A program made the position numbers and the translations under genes. This document shows positions 56,112-64,000 of a stretch of DNA of 64,000 nt, piece by piece (within the stretch, counting starts at the first letter, position 1; every line of letters begins with the position of its first letter). The notes beneath the pieces were generated by a model. That model saw only the letters and a list, made by a program, of their open reading frames with translations. It was not told where the DNA came from and searched no databases. This stretch comes from Lachnospiraceae bacterium (GTDB lineage: Bacteria; Bacillota; Clostridia; Lachnospirales; Lachnospiraceae), in NCBI GenBank assembly GCA_910575255.1, contig CAJTEM010000002.1:62001-126000 (forward strand), read 5' to 3'.

Positions 56112-56299
56112 TTATGGTCTCTCCTTTTTTCTGTTATCCGTCCCATCCTTTCCTTATCCTCAACAGGCAGGGGAACACATGGCCCATTGAGAAGGATCGG
56201 ATGTTTCCTGAATTTCTGTGCCGCCTCCGTAAAAGCCGTTTCTGCTTTTGTATCTGCCCTTCTTGCTGCAGCCTTTGGCTTTCTTTGACAGTATACCAT
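56108..56299 (-). pseudogene. 3' stump of a gene once coupled to the aspartate dehydrogenase
   Basis: Minus-strand frame ending ILLNGPCVPLPVEDKERMGR then ITEKRRDHK, whose TGA overlaps the next start by 4 nt. The Pro/Leu-rich end recalls dihydrodipicolinate-synthase-family C-termini, but this is weak. The beginning is not protein-like, so the gene is truncated. The remaining space to 56793 holds only the hairpin at 56667-56693. Confidence 0.4.
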
Positions 56300-56666
56300 A
56301 AAATGCCTTGTTTTTCTATTATCATCTTATACCCGCTTTTAACCGGAATGTATTTTTATCTTCTGCAGAACTTTCAGAGCTTCAAACAGAACTCCCTGCC
56401 CTCTGAGAACAGTGCATCGAGCGGCTGTCCGAATATATGGAATCCAGCGGAAAAGGATATAAAAACCATGCCGCCGCAATCCGGTCGGGCGAACGCCGAC
56501 AAAAAGAAAGAGGAACCGCCTGCCCGAAACCGTGATTACAGCGTAGAGAAAGGATAAACAAATACAAAAATATTGACAGTTTCTTCCAAAAGGCAGATTT
56601 CACTGCCCGTCAGCATCCGAAAACTTCTGTCGATTGATAACGGTAATAAACTGGCGGCATATGCAA

Positions 56667-56693
56667 GGAGGAAAGTCCTATTGACTTTCCTCC
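56667..56693. terminator. Hairpin downstream of the MBL hydrolase gene
   Basis: GGAGGAAAGTC and GACTTTCCTCC form a perfect 11-bp stem with a 5-nt loop, about 100 bp past the stop at 56794. No clear T-run on the minus strand, so terminator function is a guess. Confidence 0.45.
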
Positions 56694-56793
56694 GAAATTT
56701 TATACAGACATCTGCTGATTATTCCCGTTACGCAATCGAAACCCATTGGGGCACAGACCTTGTTTGCCATCTATTGCCTCCAATCGCTTTCCG

Positions 56794-57627
56794 TCAAAAC
56801 TCCACTTCCATCCCGTCATAAGCGGCCAATATGCCCCGCTCCTGGCCCCAAAGAGCCAGCTGGTCGTAGGTCATTTCCCCGTTATGGCTGAAATGGTTGA
56901 CTACTTTTACCGTCCGGCCGCTGATGCATCCCATACCGGCCAGCTTCTCAAACATATCTTCCGCATCCGGAAGCCCCATGTGGTATTCCCTGACGGATTT
57001 GGTTCCCATGGTTGCGTCTAAGCTGACCAGGTCAAAGCTTTCTTTTTCTATCAGTTCCCAGGCCTTCCGGGACAGGTTGCGGCCTGTGTCATGGCCGTAA
57101 AAAACGGTTTTCCCCTCCTTTTTACAGAGATAGACCAGACATTCCTCCCGTTTATCATGGTCAGCAGGAACTGCTGTGATCTCCCAGCCGTTGGAGCGGA
57201 TAAGATCGCCTCCGTGGGTTACGTGGAAATGGACGGTATCGTCAATGGGATGGGGCTTGAAACGGTCAATCAGGATATGTTCATCAAAGGCTTTTCTCAC
57301 TGCCTCATTGCCATACACCTCCAATACCCCCTTTGCGCCGTGGCCGAAATGCTCATGCCGATGAATCAGGTCCGTGGGAAACCAGTGGTCCATATGGCTG
57401 TGGGTGACCAGCAAGGTGTGGACTGCGGCAAGGTTCAGTCCGTATTGCAATGCGTGGGCATAGGTATCCGGCGGAAAGTCAATCAGCAGGCTATTGTCCA
57501 AAAGAGCCTGTGTCCGGGTGCGCAGATTCCGTCCCCCCGCCTTCCGGGCATGGGTGCAGACCGGGCAGGAGCAGAACAGTCCCGGCCAGCCCTCAGCCGC
57601 TGCTGTTCCCATATATAATATTTTCAT
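56794..57627 (-). CDS. MBL-fold metallo-hydrolase, PhnP-like
   Basis: A 277-residue metallo-beta-lactamase-fold hydrolase. It starts MKILYMGTAAAEGWPGLFC at 57627 (AGGTGG 6 nt upstream). The CSCPVCTHARKAGGRNLRTR segment is typical of the PhnP/PqqB-like branch. Metal ligands: THSHMDHW (HxHxDH), VPADHD, FYGHDTGR and VNHFSHNG. PhnP cleaves cyclic phosphodiesters, but here no phosphonate genes are near, so the substrate is open. It lies 49 bp downstream of the PTS gene and could be its last operon member. Confidence 0.85.
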   Translation of the reverse strand: MKILYMGTAAAEGWPGLFCSCPVCTHARKAGGRNLRTRTQALLDNSLLIDFPPDTYAHALQYGLNLAAVHTLLVTHSHMDHWFPTDLIHRHEHFGHGAKGVLEVYGNEAVRKAFDEHILIDRFKPHPIDDTVHFHVTHGGDLIRSNGWEITAVPADHDKREECLVYLCKKEGKTVFYGHDTGRNLSRKAWELIEKESFDLVSLDATMGTKSVREYHMGLPDAEDMFEKLAGMGCISGRTVKVVNHFSHNGEMTYDQLALWGQERGILAAYDGMEVEF

Positions 57628-57676
57628 AAACAACCACCTCTCCTCTCTCGTTTTCCAGCATGCAGATTTTATTTTA

Positions 57677-59632
57677 TCAGACCTGGATTACTTTGTCTAG
57701 GGCATGGCAAGGACCCTCCTGAACGGATAAATCCGGATAATCCGCAGAGTTGGAAAGGAGCACGGCAACGCAGTCCGGGTGTCCTGCCTGTTTGATTTTT
57801 TCCCGGTCAAAGGTAAGGAGCCGGTCTCCTGCCTTCACCTTCTGCCCCATCTGGACAAAGCATGCAAAGCCCTCCCCTGCCATGGCTACGGTATCCACTC
57901 CCACATGAATCAGCAGTTCCATACCGTCAGCAGAGACCACGCCCACCGCGTGCCTGGTATCGGTAACAAAGGATATTTCCCCGTCAAAGGGCGCTACGAC
58001 CATCCCTTCCGTGGGATTGATTCCGATGCCCCGTCCCAATACCCCTGCGGCAAAGGTGGGATCCGGGATTTGTTCCGAGCAAATTACGGTGCCGGACACA
58101 GGGGCGTAGACTGTGCCGGGCTGGCACTGGATTGTCTGAGGCCGGGAACCGGCTGTTTCGGTCTCGCTTTGGGTTGCCTGGGGCCGGGAACCTGCTGTTT
58201 CGGTCCCACTCTGAGTTGTCTGGGACTCAGGATTCTTCTCCCCGGCAGGTTCTTCATCCTTAAAGCCGAAGAACCATGTAAGGGCAAAGGCCACTCCCAC
58301 AGAAACAGCCATCATGATGATGTAATTCAGGGAATCATGAAGGCACAGCAACAGGCCAAAGATTCCGGTTACCCCTGTACCGCTGGCTCCCAAGCCCACC
58401 AGGGAGGCATACATGGCGCCTGCCGCACCGCCCAGGGCTCCGCAGACAAAGGGCTTAAAATAGCGCAGGTTCACGCCGAAAATGGCAGGCTCTGTGATTC
58501 CCATAAAGCAGGACAGGGAAGAGGGAAGCGCCACGGATTTGATTTTGGTGTTTTTGGTTTTCAGTGCAACCGCCAGGGTTGCGGCGCCCTGGGCAAGGTT
58601 GGCGGCAGAAGCCAGGGGCAGCCAGTAGGTAAAGCCGTACTGGGCGATCTGCCCCACATCAATTACCGTGTACATATGATGGATGCCGCCCACCACGGTC
58701 AGGGAATAAAGGCCGCCCATCACCATGCTTCCCAGGCCCAGGGGCAGGGTAAGCAGGGTCAGAATCCCGTTGATAATCCCATTTTCCACAGCAACGAATA
58801 TCGGCCCGATGATCGAGAGTGTCAGATAACCGGCAGCAAACACACTTACCAGTGGTGTTACGAAAAGATCCAGCATGGCAGGAACCACCTTGTGCAAACG
58901 CTTTTCGATAAAGCAGAGGACCCACACGGCAATAATCACCGGGATGACATGCCCCTGGTAACCCACCATATCCACATGGTAAAGCCCGAACCATACGGTT
59001 TGGGTCCGGAGCACCCCTTCTGTTGCCACTGTCCATGCATTTTGCAGGTCGGGATGAATCATAATCATACCGATGACTGCACCCAAAAAGGGATTCCCGC
59101 CAAAAGCCCTGGCCGCGCTGAAAGCAATCAAAATAGGCAGAAAGGTGTAGGCCGTGTTGGCAAACAGGTTGGCAAAGACATAGATAGAGCCGGAGGTATT
59201 GATATCCAGAAACCCGTTGTTGACCATAAAGTTGAGAGCCTCCATGATTCCCATGAGAAAACCGCTGGCCACAATCGCCGGGATAATGGGGACAAAAACA
59301 TCACCCAGGGTTTTGATTGCCCGCTTGAACAGATTCTGTTTGGCGGCGGCTGCCGCCTTCACCTCTTCCTTTGACGCGGCGGTAAGACCGGAAACGGCAA
59401 TAAATTCCTCATAGACCTTATTCACCACCCCGGTTCCCAGAATAATCTGCAGCTGGCCGGAGGCGCTGAACACCCCTTTTACGCCTTCAATGTCCTCCAC
59501 AGCCTTGGCATCACACTTGGCGTTGTCTGCCAGCACCAGACGCAGGCGCGTGGCACAGTGGGCCGCGGAGATAAGGTTTTCCTTTTTCCCCACCTTTTCA
59601 TAAATTTGCTGTGCTGTTTTTGCATAATCCAT
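57677..59632 (-). CDS. PTS sugar transporter EIIBCA, sucrose/beta-glucoside type
   Basis: A 651-residue three-domain permease. EIIB (1-85) has the phospho-Cys in ISAAHCATRLRLVL (C26); EIIC (about 105-460) carries about ten membrane helices with GITEPAIFGVNLRYFKPF; EIIA (about 505-651) has the crr-type order VYAPVSGTVI, GRGIGINPTEG and LLIHVGVDTV with the phospho-His. EIIB and EIIC look closest to sucrose-type ScrA, judged by memory. The BC-A linker has a 14-residue tandem repeat (TQSxTETAGSRPQA). A LacI operator (59693-59706) lies 60 bp upstream. No sucrose hydrolase gene is adjacent. Confidence 0.92.
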   Translation of the reverse strand: MDYAKTAQQIYEKVGKKENLISAAHCATRLRLVLADNAKCDAKAVEDIEGVKGVFSASGQLQIILGTGVVNKVYEEFIAVSGLTAASKEEVKAAAAAKQNLFKRAIKTLGDVFVPIIPAIVASGFLMGIMEALNFMVNNGFLDINTSGSIYVFANLFANTAYTFLPILIAFSAARAFGGNPFLGAVIGMIMIHPDLQNAWTVATEGVLRTQTVWFGLYHVDMVGYQGHVIPVIIAVWVLCFIEKRLHKVVPAMLDLFVTPLVSVFAAGYLTLSIIGPIFVAVENGIINGILTLLTLPLGLGSMVMGGLYSLTVVGGIHHMYTVIDVGQIAQYGFTYWLPLASAANLAQGAATLAVALKTKNTKIKSVALPSSLSCFMGITEPAIFGVNLRYFKPFVCGALGGAAGAMYASLVGLGASGTGVTGIFGLLLCLHDSLNYIIMMAVSVGVAFALTWFFGFKDEEPAGEKNPESQTTQSGTETAGSRPQATQSETETAGSRPQTIQCQPGTVYAPVSGTVICSEQIPDPTFAAGVLGRGIGINPTEGMVVAPFDGEISFVTDTRHAVGVVSADGMELLIHVGVDTVAMAGEGFACFVQMGQKVKAGDRLLTFDREKIKQAGHPDCVAVLLSNSADYPDLSVQEGPCHALDKVIQV

Positions 59633-59692
59633 AATTTTTTCCTCTCTGATAAATTATTCTATCCCCGATCCGGGGTAATGCACACAAGATTT

Positions 59693-59706
59693 TGAATACG
59701 TATTCA
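59693..59706. promoter_or_regulatory. LacI operator O1 before the PTS gene
   Basis: Perfect 14-bp palindrome TGAATACGTATTCA, 60 bp before the PTS start. Same GAATACGTATTC core as the other two sites. Confidence 0.85.
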
Positions 59707-59848
59707 CAAACAGGCAAACGTGAATGCCATGCCTTGAAAAAATAAGCGCGGCACTGAAGTCTTCACTCCGTTCCGGTCCGTTCAGAACAAGCGCCAGTGG
59801 CGCTTAAGACCATTTCCCATGGAACTCAACAGGGACTCTTTTCGATGA

Positions 59849-59860
59849 GAATACGTATTC
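59849..59860. promoter_or_regulatory. LacI operator O2 between the PTS and lacI genes
   Basis: GAATACGTATTC, 12-bp palindrome, 156 bp from O1 (centre to centre about 155 bp), spacing that would allow looping. The gap 59707-59901 otherwise shows only an AAGCGCC-AGT-GGCGCTT hairpin near 59790. Confidence 0.8.
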
Positions 59861-59901
59861 ACATGGCTTCTAAAAAAAGAACCTTGTTTTTTGGCTCTCT
59901 T

Positions 59902-60870
59902 TTAGGAACTTTGCCTCGGGACAATCTGTCCATGAAGGGGACAGTCCCAGAGGGGGTGCTCCCCTGGATTTTCCATGCGGTACACCAGGCGGGAGACTGC
60001 TTTTTGCGCCATATGTCCAATGGGCTGGGAAACGCTGCTCAGGCCAGGATTCAGGTACCGGGCCATCATTGTGTCGTCAAAACCGATCACTCCCGCTTCT
60101 GCGGGAACAGCAAACTGCAATTCCCGCAGAAAACTAAGAATCCGCAGGGCATAAATATCATTTCCCGCAAAGACTCCCAGCCGCAGCTTCCGGCGGGGAA
60201 GATAAGCCCTCAGTTCCCGCTTCATCTGTGCATCATCCTGGTATACCATATTGGTGACAGCTTCTGCCTGCCCCCATTCCGATAATGCCTGGCGAAAGCC
60301 CACATATTTGCGGTCATAGTCCTTACCGATAAAGAGGAACTGCCGATATCCCTGCTGAATCAAATACCCGGCCACCATCTTTCCCGCTTCCGCGTGGTCT
60401 ACATACACAGAATCCAGCCCCCTAGCCTGTCGCGTCACGGCTACCGCGGGCACCTCCAGTTCTTTGGCATATTCCTGCCATGCCTCGCTGGTTTCCCGGA
60501 TAGGGACCGCCAGGATCCCGTCAACCCGGTACCTGCACATAACATCCAGATATTCCCGCTCGCTGTCTGTGTTGTAATTGCTGTTAAAAAGAATGATGCT
60601 GTAGCCTTGCTTCCTGGCTTCCGTCTCGATTGCCTTTGCCACATCTGCAAAAAATCCGTTGGAAATGTCCGTCAGCAGCACTCCTAACAGATGGGTCTTG
60701 CTGCCCTGCAGGCCCTTTGCCAGAATATTGGGCTGGTAATTGTGTTCCCTGGCACAGGCCAGAACACGTTCACGGATATCCGGAGCCACATTCATATTCC
60801 CATTCAGCACCCGGGAAACCGTTGGCTGGGAAACCTTGGTTAATCTTGCAATCTCTGTCATTGTAATCAT
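59902..60870 (-). CDS. LacI-family transcriptional regulator of the PTS
   Basis: A 322-residue repressor. Start at 60870 (MITMTEIARLTKVSQPTVSRVLNG) behind AAGGTG; a frame to 60906 would run through the operator. HTH at 5-25, hinge helix with ILAKGLQGSKTHLLGVLLTD, then a periplasmic-binding-type ligand domain (LFNSNYNTDSEREYLDVM, GVIGFDDTMMARYLNPGL, SVSQPIGHMAQKAV). Hinge Leu-type residue is LQ, so it probably recognises a CG-centred palindrome, matching GAATACGTATTC. The palindrome lies just in front of the gene, so it represses itself. Confidence 0.93.
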   Translation of the reverse strand: MITMTEIARLTKVSQPTVSRVLNGNMNVAPDIRERVLACAREHNYQPNILAKGLQGSKTHLLGVLLTDISNGFFADVAKAIETEARKQGYSIILFNSNYNTDSEREYLDVMCRYRVDGILAVPIRETSEAWQEYAKELEVPAVAVTRQARGLDSVYVDHAEAGKMVAGYLIQQGYRQFLFIGKDYDRKYVGFRQALSEWGQAEAVTNMVYQDDAQMKRELRAYLPRRKLRLGVFAGNDIYALRILSFLRELQFAVPAEAGVIGFDDTMMARYLNPGLSSVSQPIGHMAQKAVSRLVYRMENPGEHPLWDCPLHGQIVPRQSS

Positions 60871-60892
60871 GTGCTGCACCTTAGAATACGTA

Positions 60893-60906
60893 TTCTCAAC
60901 AAGCAA
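60893..60906. promoter_or_regulatory. LacI operator O3 in its own leader
   Basis: AGAATACGTATTCT, perfect 14-bp palindrome, just downstream of a minus-strand promoter TGGAAA - 17 nt - TATAGT (about 60911-60941). A bound repressor would block initiation. Confidence 0.85.
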
Positions 60907-61018
60907 ATTTACTATATCACACTTGATGTGAAGTTTCCATTCACTTGATTCACAAAAAAATGAGGGGGAATTTGTGAATATTGCTGATAGAAGATCGATA
61001 CCTTCGGAAAAACGAAAG

Positions 61019-61055
61019 CCTGGCGGGAATCGGGTTCACCCTGTCTCCCGCCAGG
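61019..61055 (-). terminator. Terminator after the 3D-domain gene
   Basis: CCTGGCGGGA/TCCCGCCAGG 10-bp stem with a 17-nt loop, followed on the minus strand by CTTTCGTTTTT; 10 bp past the stop at 61065. Confidence 0.85.
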
Positions 61056-61064
61056 CCCGAATAT

Positions 61065-61892
61065 TCAGCGGAGCAGGAATACCTCCTGGCTTGTCCTTCC
61101 ATGGGCAATGGCTTTATCATGGGTATCATAGTAGATATCAATCTTATGTCCCTGAATGGCAGAACCTTTGTCCTCCACCGTATAAACCGTACTGCCGATC
61201 CGCACTCTGCTGCCTAAGGGCAGAACGCTTAAGTCCGCGGCAATCGTGTGGCCTGCCTGAGGAACCTTGCCGGAGTAGGTGACTTTGTGACCGCCGCTGC
61301 ATTTCTCACAGTTGCAGTAGCCGCTGATGGAAAAGACCCCCAGGGACTGACCGGCCTCGGAACCTGCGGAGGCTGTCTGGGAGGCTTCGGAAGAAGAACT
61401 CCCGGAAGCCTTTGCTGCTGTGTTTGCCGCATCCTTTGTTGTGCTTTTTCCTGTATCCCTGGCAGCGTTTTGGACGGCCTTGGAAGAGCCCTTGCTATAG
61501 CTTACCGTCTCGCCTAAGGTATAGTACTTGTCATCCTTTACGGTATATGCCTTTATCTTAAAATCACTGCCCTCAAACTCTGACCAGTCAATCTTTACCG
61601 AAAAACCGTGCCAGCCGTCCTTTAAGTCAGCCGCCAGATCTTCTCTGTACTGGTCCGCCGTCACGTGGAGATATTTGATGGGTTCTGACTTCCCTGAACG
61701 GAATATGTGGAGTTCTACCTGCTGTACATCATTGGTGTCCTCCGGGTTCCAGGCCCAGCCGGATATGGACGCAGAATCCACCCCTGTAATCTTTCCCCTG
61801 GCAGGCGCCCCAGACGAAGGAAATACCATGGCAAGCATGGTGATAAAGGATATGATTGCAAATGACCATTGTTTCCTGAAATTCTTTTTCAT
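61065..61892 (-). CDS. Secreted 3D-domain (MltA-like) cell-wall protein
   Basis: A 275-residue exported protein. Start chosen at 61892 (MKKNFRKQWSFAIISFITML), a good signal peptide; AGGAGG is 13 nt upstream, rather far. After cleavage near SSGA comes a beta domain of about 100 residues (GKITGVDSASISGWAWNPED, DGWHGFSVKIDW), like those that hang on clostridial surface proteins, then a Ser/Ala-rich linker (about 150-195). The C-terminal 3D domain has ISGYCNCEKCSGG, TIAADLSVLPLGSRVRI and the three aspartates (ADLS, VEDKG, KIDIYY). Such domains act as lytic transglycosylases. Own terminator; promoter not clear. Confidence 0.88.
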   Translation of the reverse strand: MKKNFRKQWSFAIISFITMLAMVFPSSGAPARGKITGVDSASISGWAWNPEDTNDVQQVELHIFRSGKSEPIKYLHVTADQYREDLAADLKDGWHGFSVKIDWSEFEGSDFKIKAYTVKDDKYYTLGETVSYSKGSSKAVQNAARDTGKSTTKDAANTAAKASGSSSSEASQTASAGSEAGQSLGVFSISGYCNCEKCSGGHKVTYSGKVPQAGHTIAADLSVLPLGSRVRIGSTVYTVEDKGSAIQGHKIDIYYDTHDKAIAHGRTSQEVFLLR

Positions 61893-62129
61893 TTCGTTTG
61901 TGACACCTCCTGGTATGTGGATTATCATTACTGTTTTGCCGATTCGAGTTTCCTTGCTTACGGCAATGACCGGAACACCTGACATTGCTGTGACAGCCAT
62001 GGTCAGAAGCCGGAACCCTCTCAGTTGTTACAAGATAGTTATTATTATATTACATAATTGTTAAATCGTCAAGTACTCCTCTCTAAGAGCTCACGGTAAA
62101 CGCAAATTTTTCTGTTATCCTCGCCTCCC

Positions 62130-62460
62130 TTATATTTTCAAATCCAGATTTGCACCAACCTGCGTCTTGTCTTTCACAGCGGTTTTGCCCGCATCTTCTT
62201 CCTGAGCAGTTTCGATACTTGTTCGTTTATCTGTGTCATTCAGATAAATTGTTCCGTCTTTTCGCCCGGAGCTTGTCGCTCAACTTTAACGTACCGTCGT
62301 TTCTGGTTTGCATTCTGCAGTGATATTTTCCGTTCTTGTCAATATAACTGTGCTGGTACACTATGGTCCAGCCGCTGGCTTTCGTTAAGCTTTCTGTTTT
62401 GGGATCCTTCTGCATCTTTTCCAAAAGTTGGGGATTAACGGTCAGTGACCTGCCGCTTTT
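62130..62460 (-). pseudogene. C-terminal fragment of a DUF6033-like protein, frameshifted
   Basis: Minus-strand pieces in two frames. One reads LTVNPQLLEKMQKDPKTESL then GWTIVYQHSYIDKNGKYHCR and KLSDKLRAKRR; the other continues GTIYLNDTDKRTSIETAQEE and ends VGANLDLKI* at 62130. The shift is at about 62255-62275. It matches the usual end of a Lachnospiraceae protein family I know as DUF6033 (name from memory). No 5' part; the M56 fragment abuts it. Confidence 0.6.
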
Positions 62461-62647
62461 GGCTGATGAGCAGGAAGGATGGCCATAACAGCCCCCTTAG
62501 GAATGTCCGTCTTGAAAAAAGCATCTTCCGGGCCAGCATCACCAGTCCGAGCAGCAAAAAGGAAAAAGCCGCACACCGCACAATCTGAGTAGTGTAATAT
62601 GCCGCACAAAAATCCAGGAGTCTGCCAATCCTTGACCAGTCAGGCAT
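62435..62647 (-). pseudogene. N-terminal fragment of a BlaR1/M56-like membrane protein
   Basis: Starts MPDWSRIGRLLDFCAAYY at 62647 behind GAGGGTGG. It has one long hydrophobic stretch (AFSFLLLGLVMLARK) and RTFLRGLLWPSFLL, like the first two helices of M56/BlaR1 peptidases. It stops after about 70 codons, where the DUF6033-like fragment begins in another frame, so the rest was deleted. Family call moderate. Confidence 0.5.
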
Positions 62648-62869
62648 GGGATCCACCCTCTTTATCTGTGGATTCTGTCCCCCGCACCCTGCTTTTCTCT
62701 TTCACACATTCCTCCCTTGACCTCTGCAGATGTCAGAGGCTCCCCGCACGCATCGCCATTCGTCCAATATGGAGCTTTCCTGCTTCATACTCTTTTCTTA
62801 TCGGCTGTCTGTTAAACTCTGAGGACCGGCTGTCTGTGGACTGGAAGCTCATGCACCATGACACGATAA

Positions 62870-62930
62870 AAGGCGGGGAAACCGGAAAGCGCACTGTCAA
62901 ATCCTGTACGCTTTCCGGCTTCCCCGCCTT
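62870..62930 (-). terminator. Strong terminator after the YkgJ-like gene
   Basis: Arms 62870-62891 and 62909-62930 form a 22-bp stem with one mismatch (outer AAGGCGGGG, inner CCGGAAAGCG), followed on the minus strand by TTTTAT. It closes the nagB-ykgJ unit. Confidence 0.9.
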
Positions 62931-62963
62931 GATGCTCCTAATGGTTTCCCTGAAAACCAGATA

Positions 62964-63614
62964 TCACCCAAAACTTTGCACCCGCTCCTCAAACTGCTCA
63001 TAAAAATCCCGCCCGCTGTCAAAAGGCTGCAGATAAAACTCCTTCAGAATCTTCATGCATAAGGAACGCGCCAGTTCCCCGTCCGGTGCTCCGCTCACCT
63101 GCTCCTGCCGCTTTTTCAAAAAGCCATGCCACGCCAGCACAAACCCCTCATACCGATTAAACTCCGGCACCCCAATCCATTTGCGCACCTTGATTTTCCC
63201 CCGGTTCTTTCTGCGGCATTCCTGCACCTGCAAAAAATACCAAAACCCATCTTCCTCATAGAACCGTCCCAGAGGAAACATACGGCAAAACCCCGGGCGG
63301 AAGGCATGTACCAGGCAGCGTCCCTGACCGTCCAAAAAACCGCACCGCTCCTTCTCTCCCGCCATCTTTACATTCGGCAGAATCAGCCCGTCCACAACAT
63401 TCAGTTCCAACACCGAAGCCAAAAGCTGCTCAAAGGTCACCGAGAGTCCCTTTACCAATTGATGCACGTCATAGGGATCCAGAACCACTGAGGTTCCCAT
63501 CCCTTCACAGCAGGAAAAACATCCCTCGCAGCCGCCGCAATCTGCTTTCACCATGTCATTGGCACGATAGCGGCGGCCGTCAGAAATCTCTGCCAGGTCT
63601 ATATGCCGTATCAT
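62964..63614 (-). CDS. YkgJ-family cysteine-cluster protein
   Basis: A 216-residue protein with the CxxCxxCC motif: CGGCEGCFSCCEGMGTSVVL near the N-terminus, then CGFLDGQGRCLVHAFRPGFCRMFPLGRF, the usual second half of the PF03692 family, thought to bind zinc or Fe-S. Function unknown. The ATG is 5 bp after the nagB stop; its ribosome site (GGGG) overlaps that stop. So it is cotranscribed with nagB. Confidence 0.88.
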   Translation of the reverse strand: MIRHIDLAEISDGRRYRANDMVKADCGGCEGCFSCCEGMGTSVVLDPYDVHQLVKGLSVTFEQLLASVLELNVVDGLILPNVKMAGEKERCGFLDGQGRCLVHAFRPGFCRMFPLGRFYEEDGFWYFLQVQECRRKNRGKIKVRKWIGVPEFNRYEGFVLAWHGFLKKRQEQVSGAPDGELARSLCMKILKEFYLQPFDSGRDFYEQFEERVQSFG

Positions 63615-63619
63615 CCCGG

Positions 63620-64000
63620 TTATTTCCCCAACAGGCCCGTCAGCTTTGACATGGCAGCCTCATCCCCCACCAGTGTCACATCCGGATGGAACTGCAGGAT
63701 CGATGCCGGGATTTCCGGGGTCACCGGCCCGCAGAATGCCTTTGCCAACGCATCGGCCTTTGCCTCTCCGGACACGATAAGGAGGATCTTCTTTGCCTGC
63801 ATAATATTGCCGATGCCCATCGTATAGGCCTGCCGCGGAACATCCTCTTCCTTCTCAAAGAAACGCTTATTTGCCTCAATCGTGCTTGCCGTCAGGTCAA
63901 CGCAATGGGTCTCCTTCTCAAAAAACGAGGAAGGCTCGTTGAAGCCGATATGCCCATTGTTCCCCAGGCCAAGAAGCTGTAAATCCACCGGCCCTTCCCT
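63620..64000 (-). CDS. nagB: Glucosamine-6-phosphate deaminase, 3' part
   Basis: The frame is open to the right edge, so the gene begins outside. 126 codons are visible. [15 protein letters not shown] with the catalytic Asp-His-Glu type region, then [20 protein letters not shown] and [17 protein letters not shown], are typical of NagB. It turns glucosamine-6-P into fructose-6-P and ammonia, joining amino-sugar use to glycolysis. Length fits a normal C-terminus. Confidence 0.95.
   Translation of the reverse strand, partial: REGPVDLQLLGLGNNGHIGFNEPSSFFEKETHCVDLTASTIEANKRFFEKEEDVPRQAYTMGIGNIMQAKKILLIVSGEAKADALAKAFCGPVTPEIPASILQFHPDVTLVGDEAAMSKLTGLLGK

Noticed and set aside
56114-56557. Plus-strand frame of 147 codons
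   Set aside because: Runs antisense to the 3' stump of the aspartate dehydrogenase operon; composition (Pro/Ser/Cys) is not protein-like and there is no RBS.
57779-59374. Plus-strand frame of 531 codons opposite the PTS gene
   Set aside because: Gly/His/Gln-rich shadow of a well-defined EIIBCA gene, without motifs.

Overview
The window looks like chromosomal DNA from a gut-type Firmicute of the class Clostridia, most likely family Lachnospiraceae. Pointers are the paired GlgC/GlgD ADP-glucose pyrophosphorylases, a HydE maturase, AddAB instead of RecBCD, the c-di-AMP enzymes CdaA/CdaR with a DarA-type receptor, a CIRCE-controlled groESL, strong AGGAGG ribosome binding sites, and a base composition near 50% GC. 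The family is inferred from gene content; there is no rRNA or tRNA in the window to prove it.

Layout. 1-8.3 kb (minus) is a replication/transcription operon dgt-dnaG-rpoD, then a hybrid histidine kinase, trmK and a nif3-like gene cut by the left edge. 8.4-9.6 kb holds a broken Fic gene, the c-di-AMP receptor darA and a 166-bp palindrome. 9.7-24.2 kb (minus) reads from two small membrane-protein genes through cdaA, cdaR, ptsH, ptsI, a polysaccharide-polymerase-like protein, two aminotransferases (one hisC), an AI-2E-family permease, nth, a fliB-like gene and a response regulator, followed by a flavodiiron protein with its own promoter. 24.4-31.7 kb has guaB, a small membrane protein, groESL and glnS. 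32.3-39.3 kb is a carbohydrate-acid utilisation locus: TRAP transporter dctPQM, FGGY kinase, HpcH/HpaI aldolase and an unusual protein that joins a ketopantoate-reductase-like enzyme to a GntR/FCD regulator. 39.6-44.7 kb (plus) has a C_GCAxxG_C_C protein, glgCD behind a long structured leader, a small HExxH protein and hydE. 44.7-52.2 kb is addBA. 52.7-56.8 kb mixes intact genes (FMN-binding-like, SGNH esterase, AEC permease) with gene debris (LysR, aspartate dehydrogenase). 56.8-61.9 kb has an MBL hydrolase, a sucrose-type PTS with its LacI regulator and three matching operators, and a secreted 3D-domain protein. 62.1-64 kb has more debris, a YkgJ-type protein and the 3' part of nagB.

How it works together. 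The central block couples c-di-AMP synthesis (cdaA, cdaR) to the general PTS proteins HPr and EI, while the receptor darA lies about 11 kb away. HPr/EI would energise the sucrose-type PTS at 58 kb. The TRAP locus appears to import an organic or sugar acid, phosphorylate it and cleave it; its control probably rests on the reductase-GntR fusion acting on a palindrome upstream of dctP.

The most unusual non-coding feature is a family of long inverted-repeat elements (full copies at 32.0 and 52.3 kb, fragments at 8.4 and 55.7 kb). The arms of the two copies have diverged from each other, yet within each copy both arms changed together and still pair. Other structured repeats are a 163-bp tandem duplication behind groEL, a 65-bp palindrome before glnS and the palindrome after darA. 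Several pseudogenes share one pattern: a preserved start, a missing middle, and a preserved 3' end in another frame. I see no CRISPR array, tRNA, rRNA, prophage or intact transposase.
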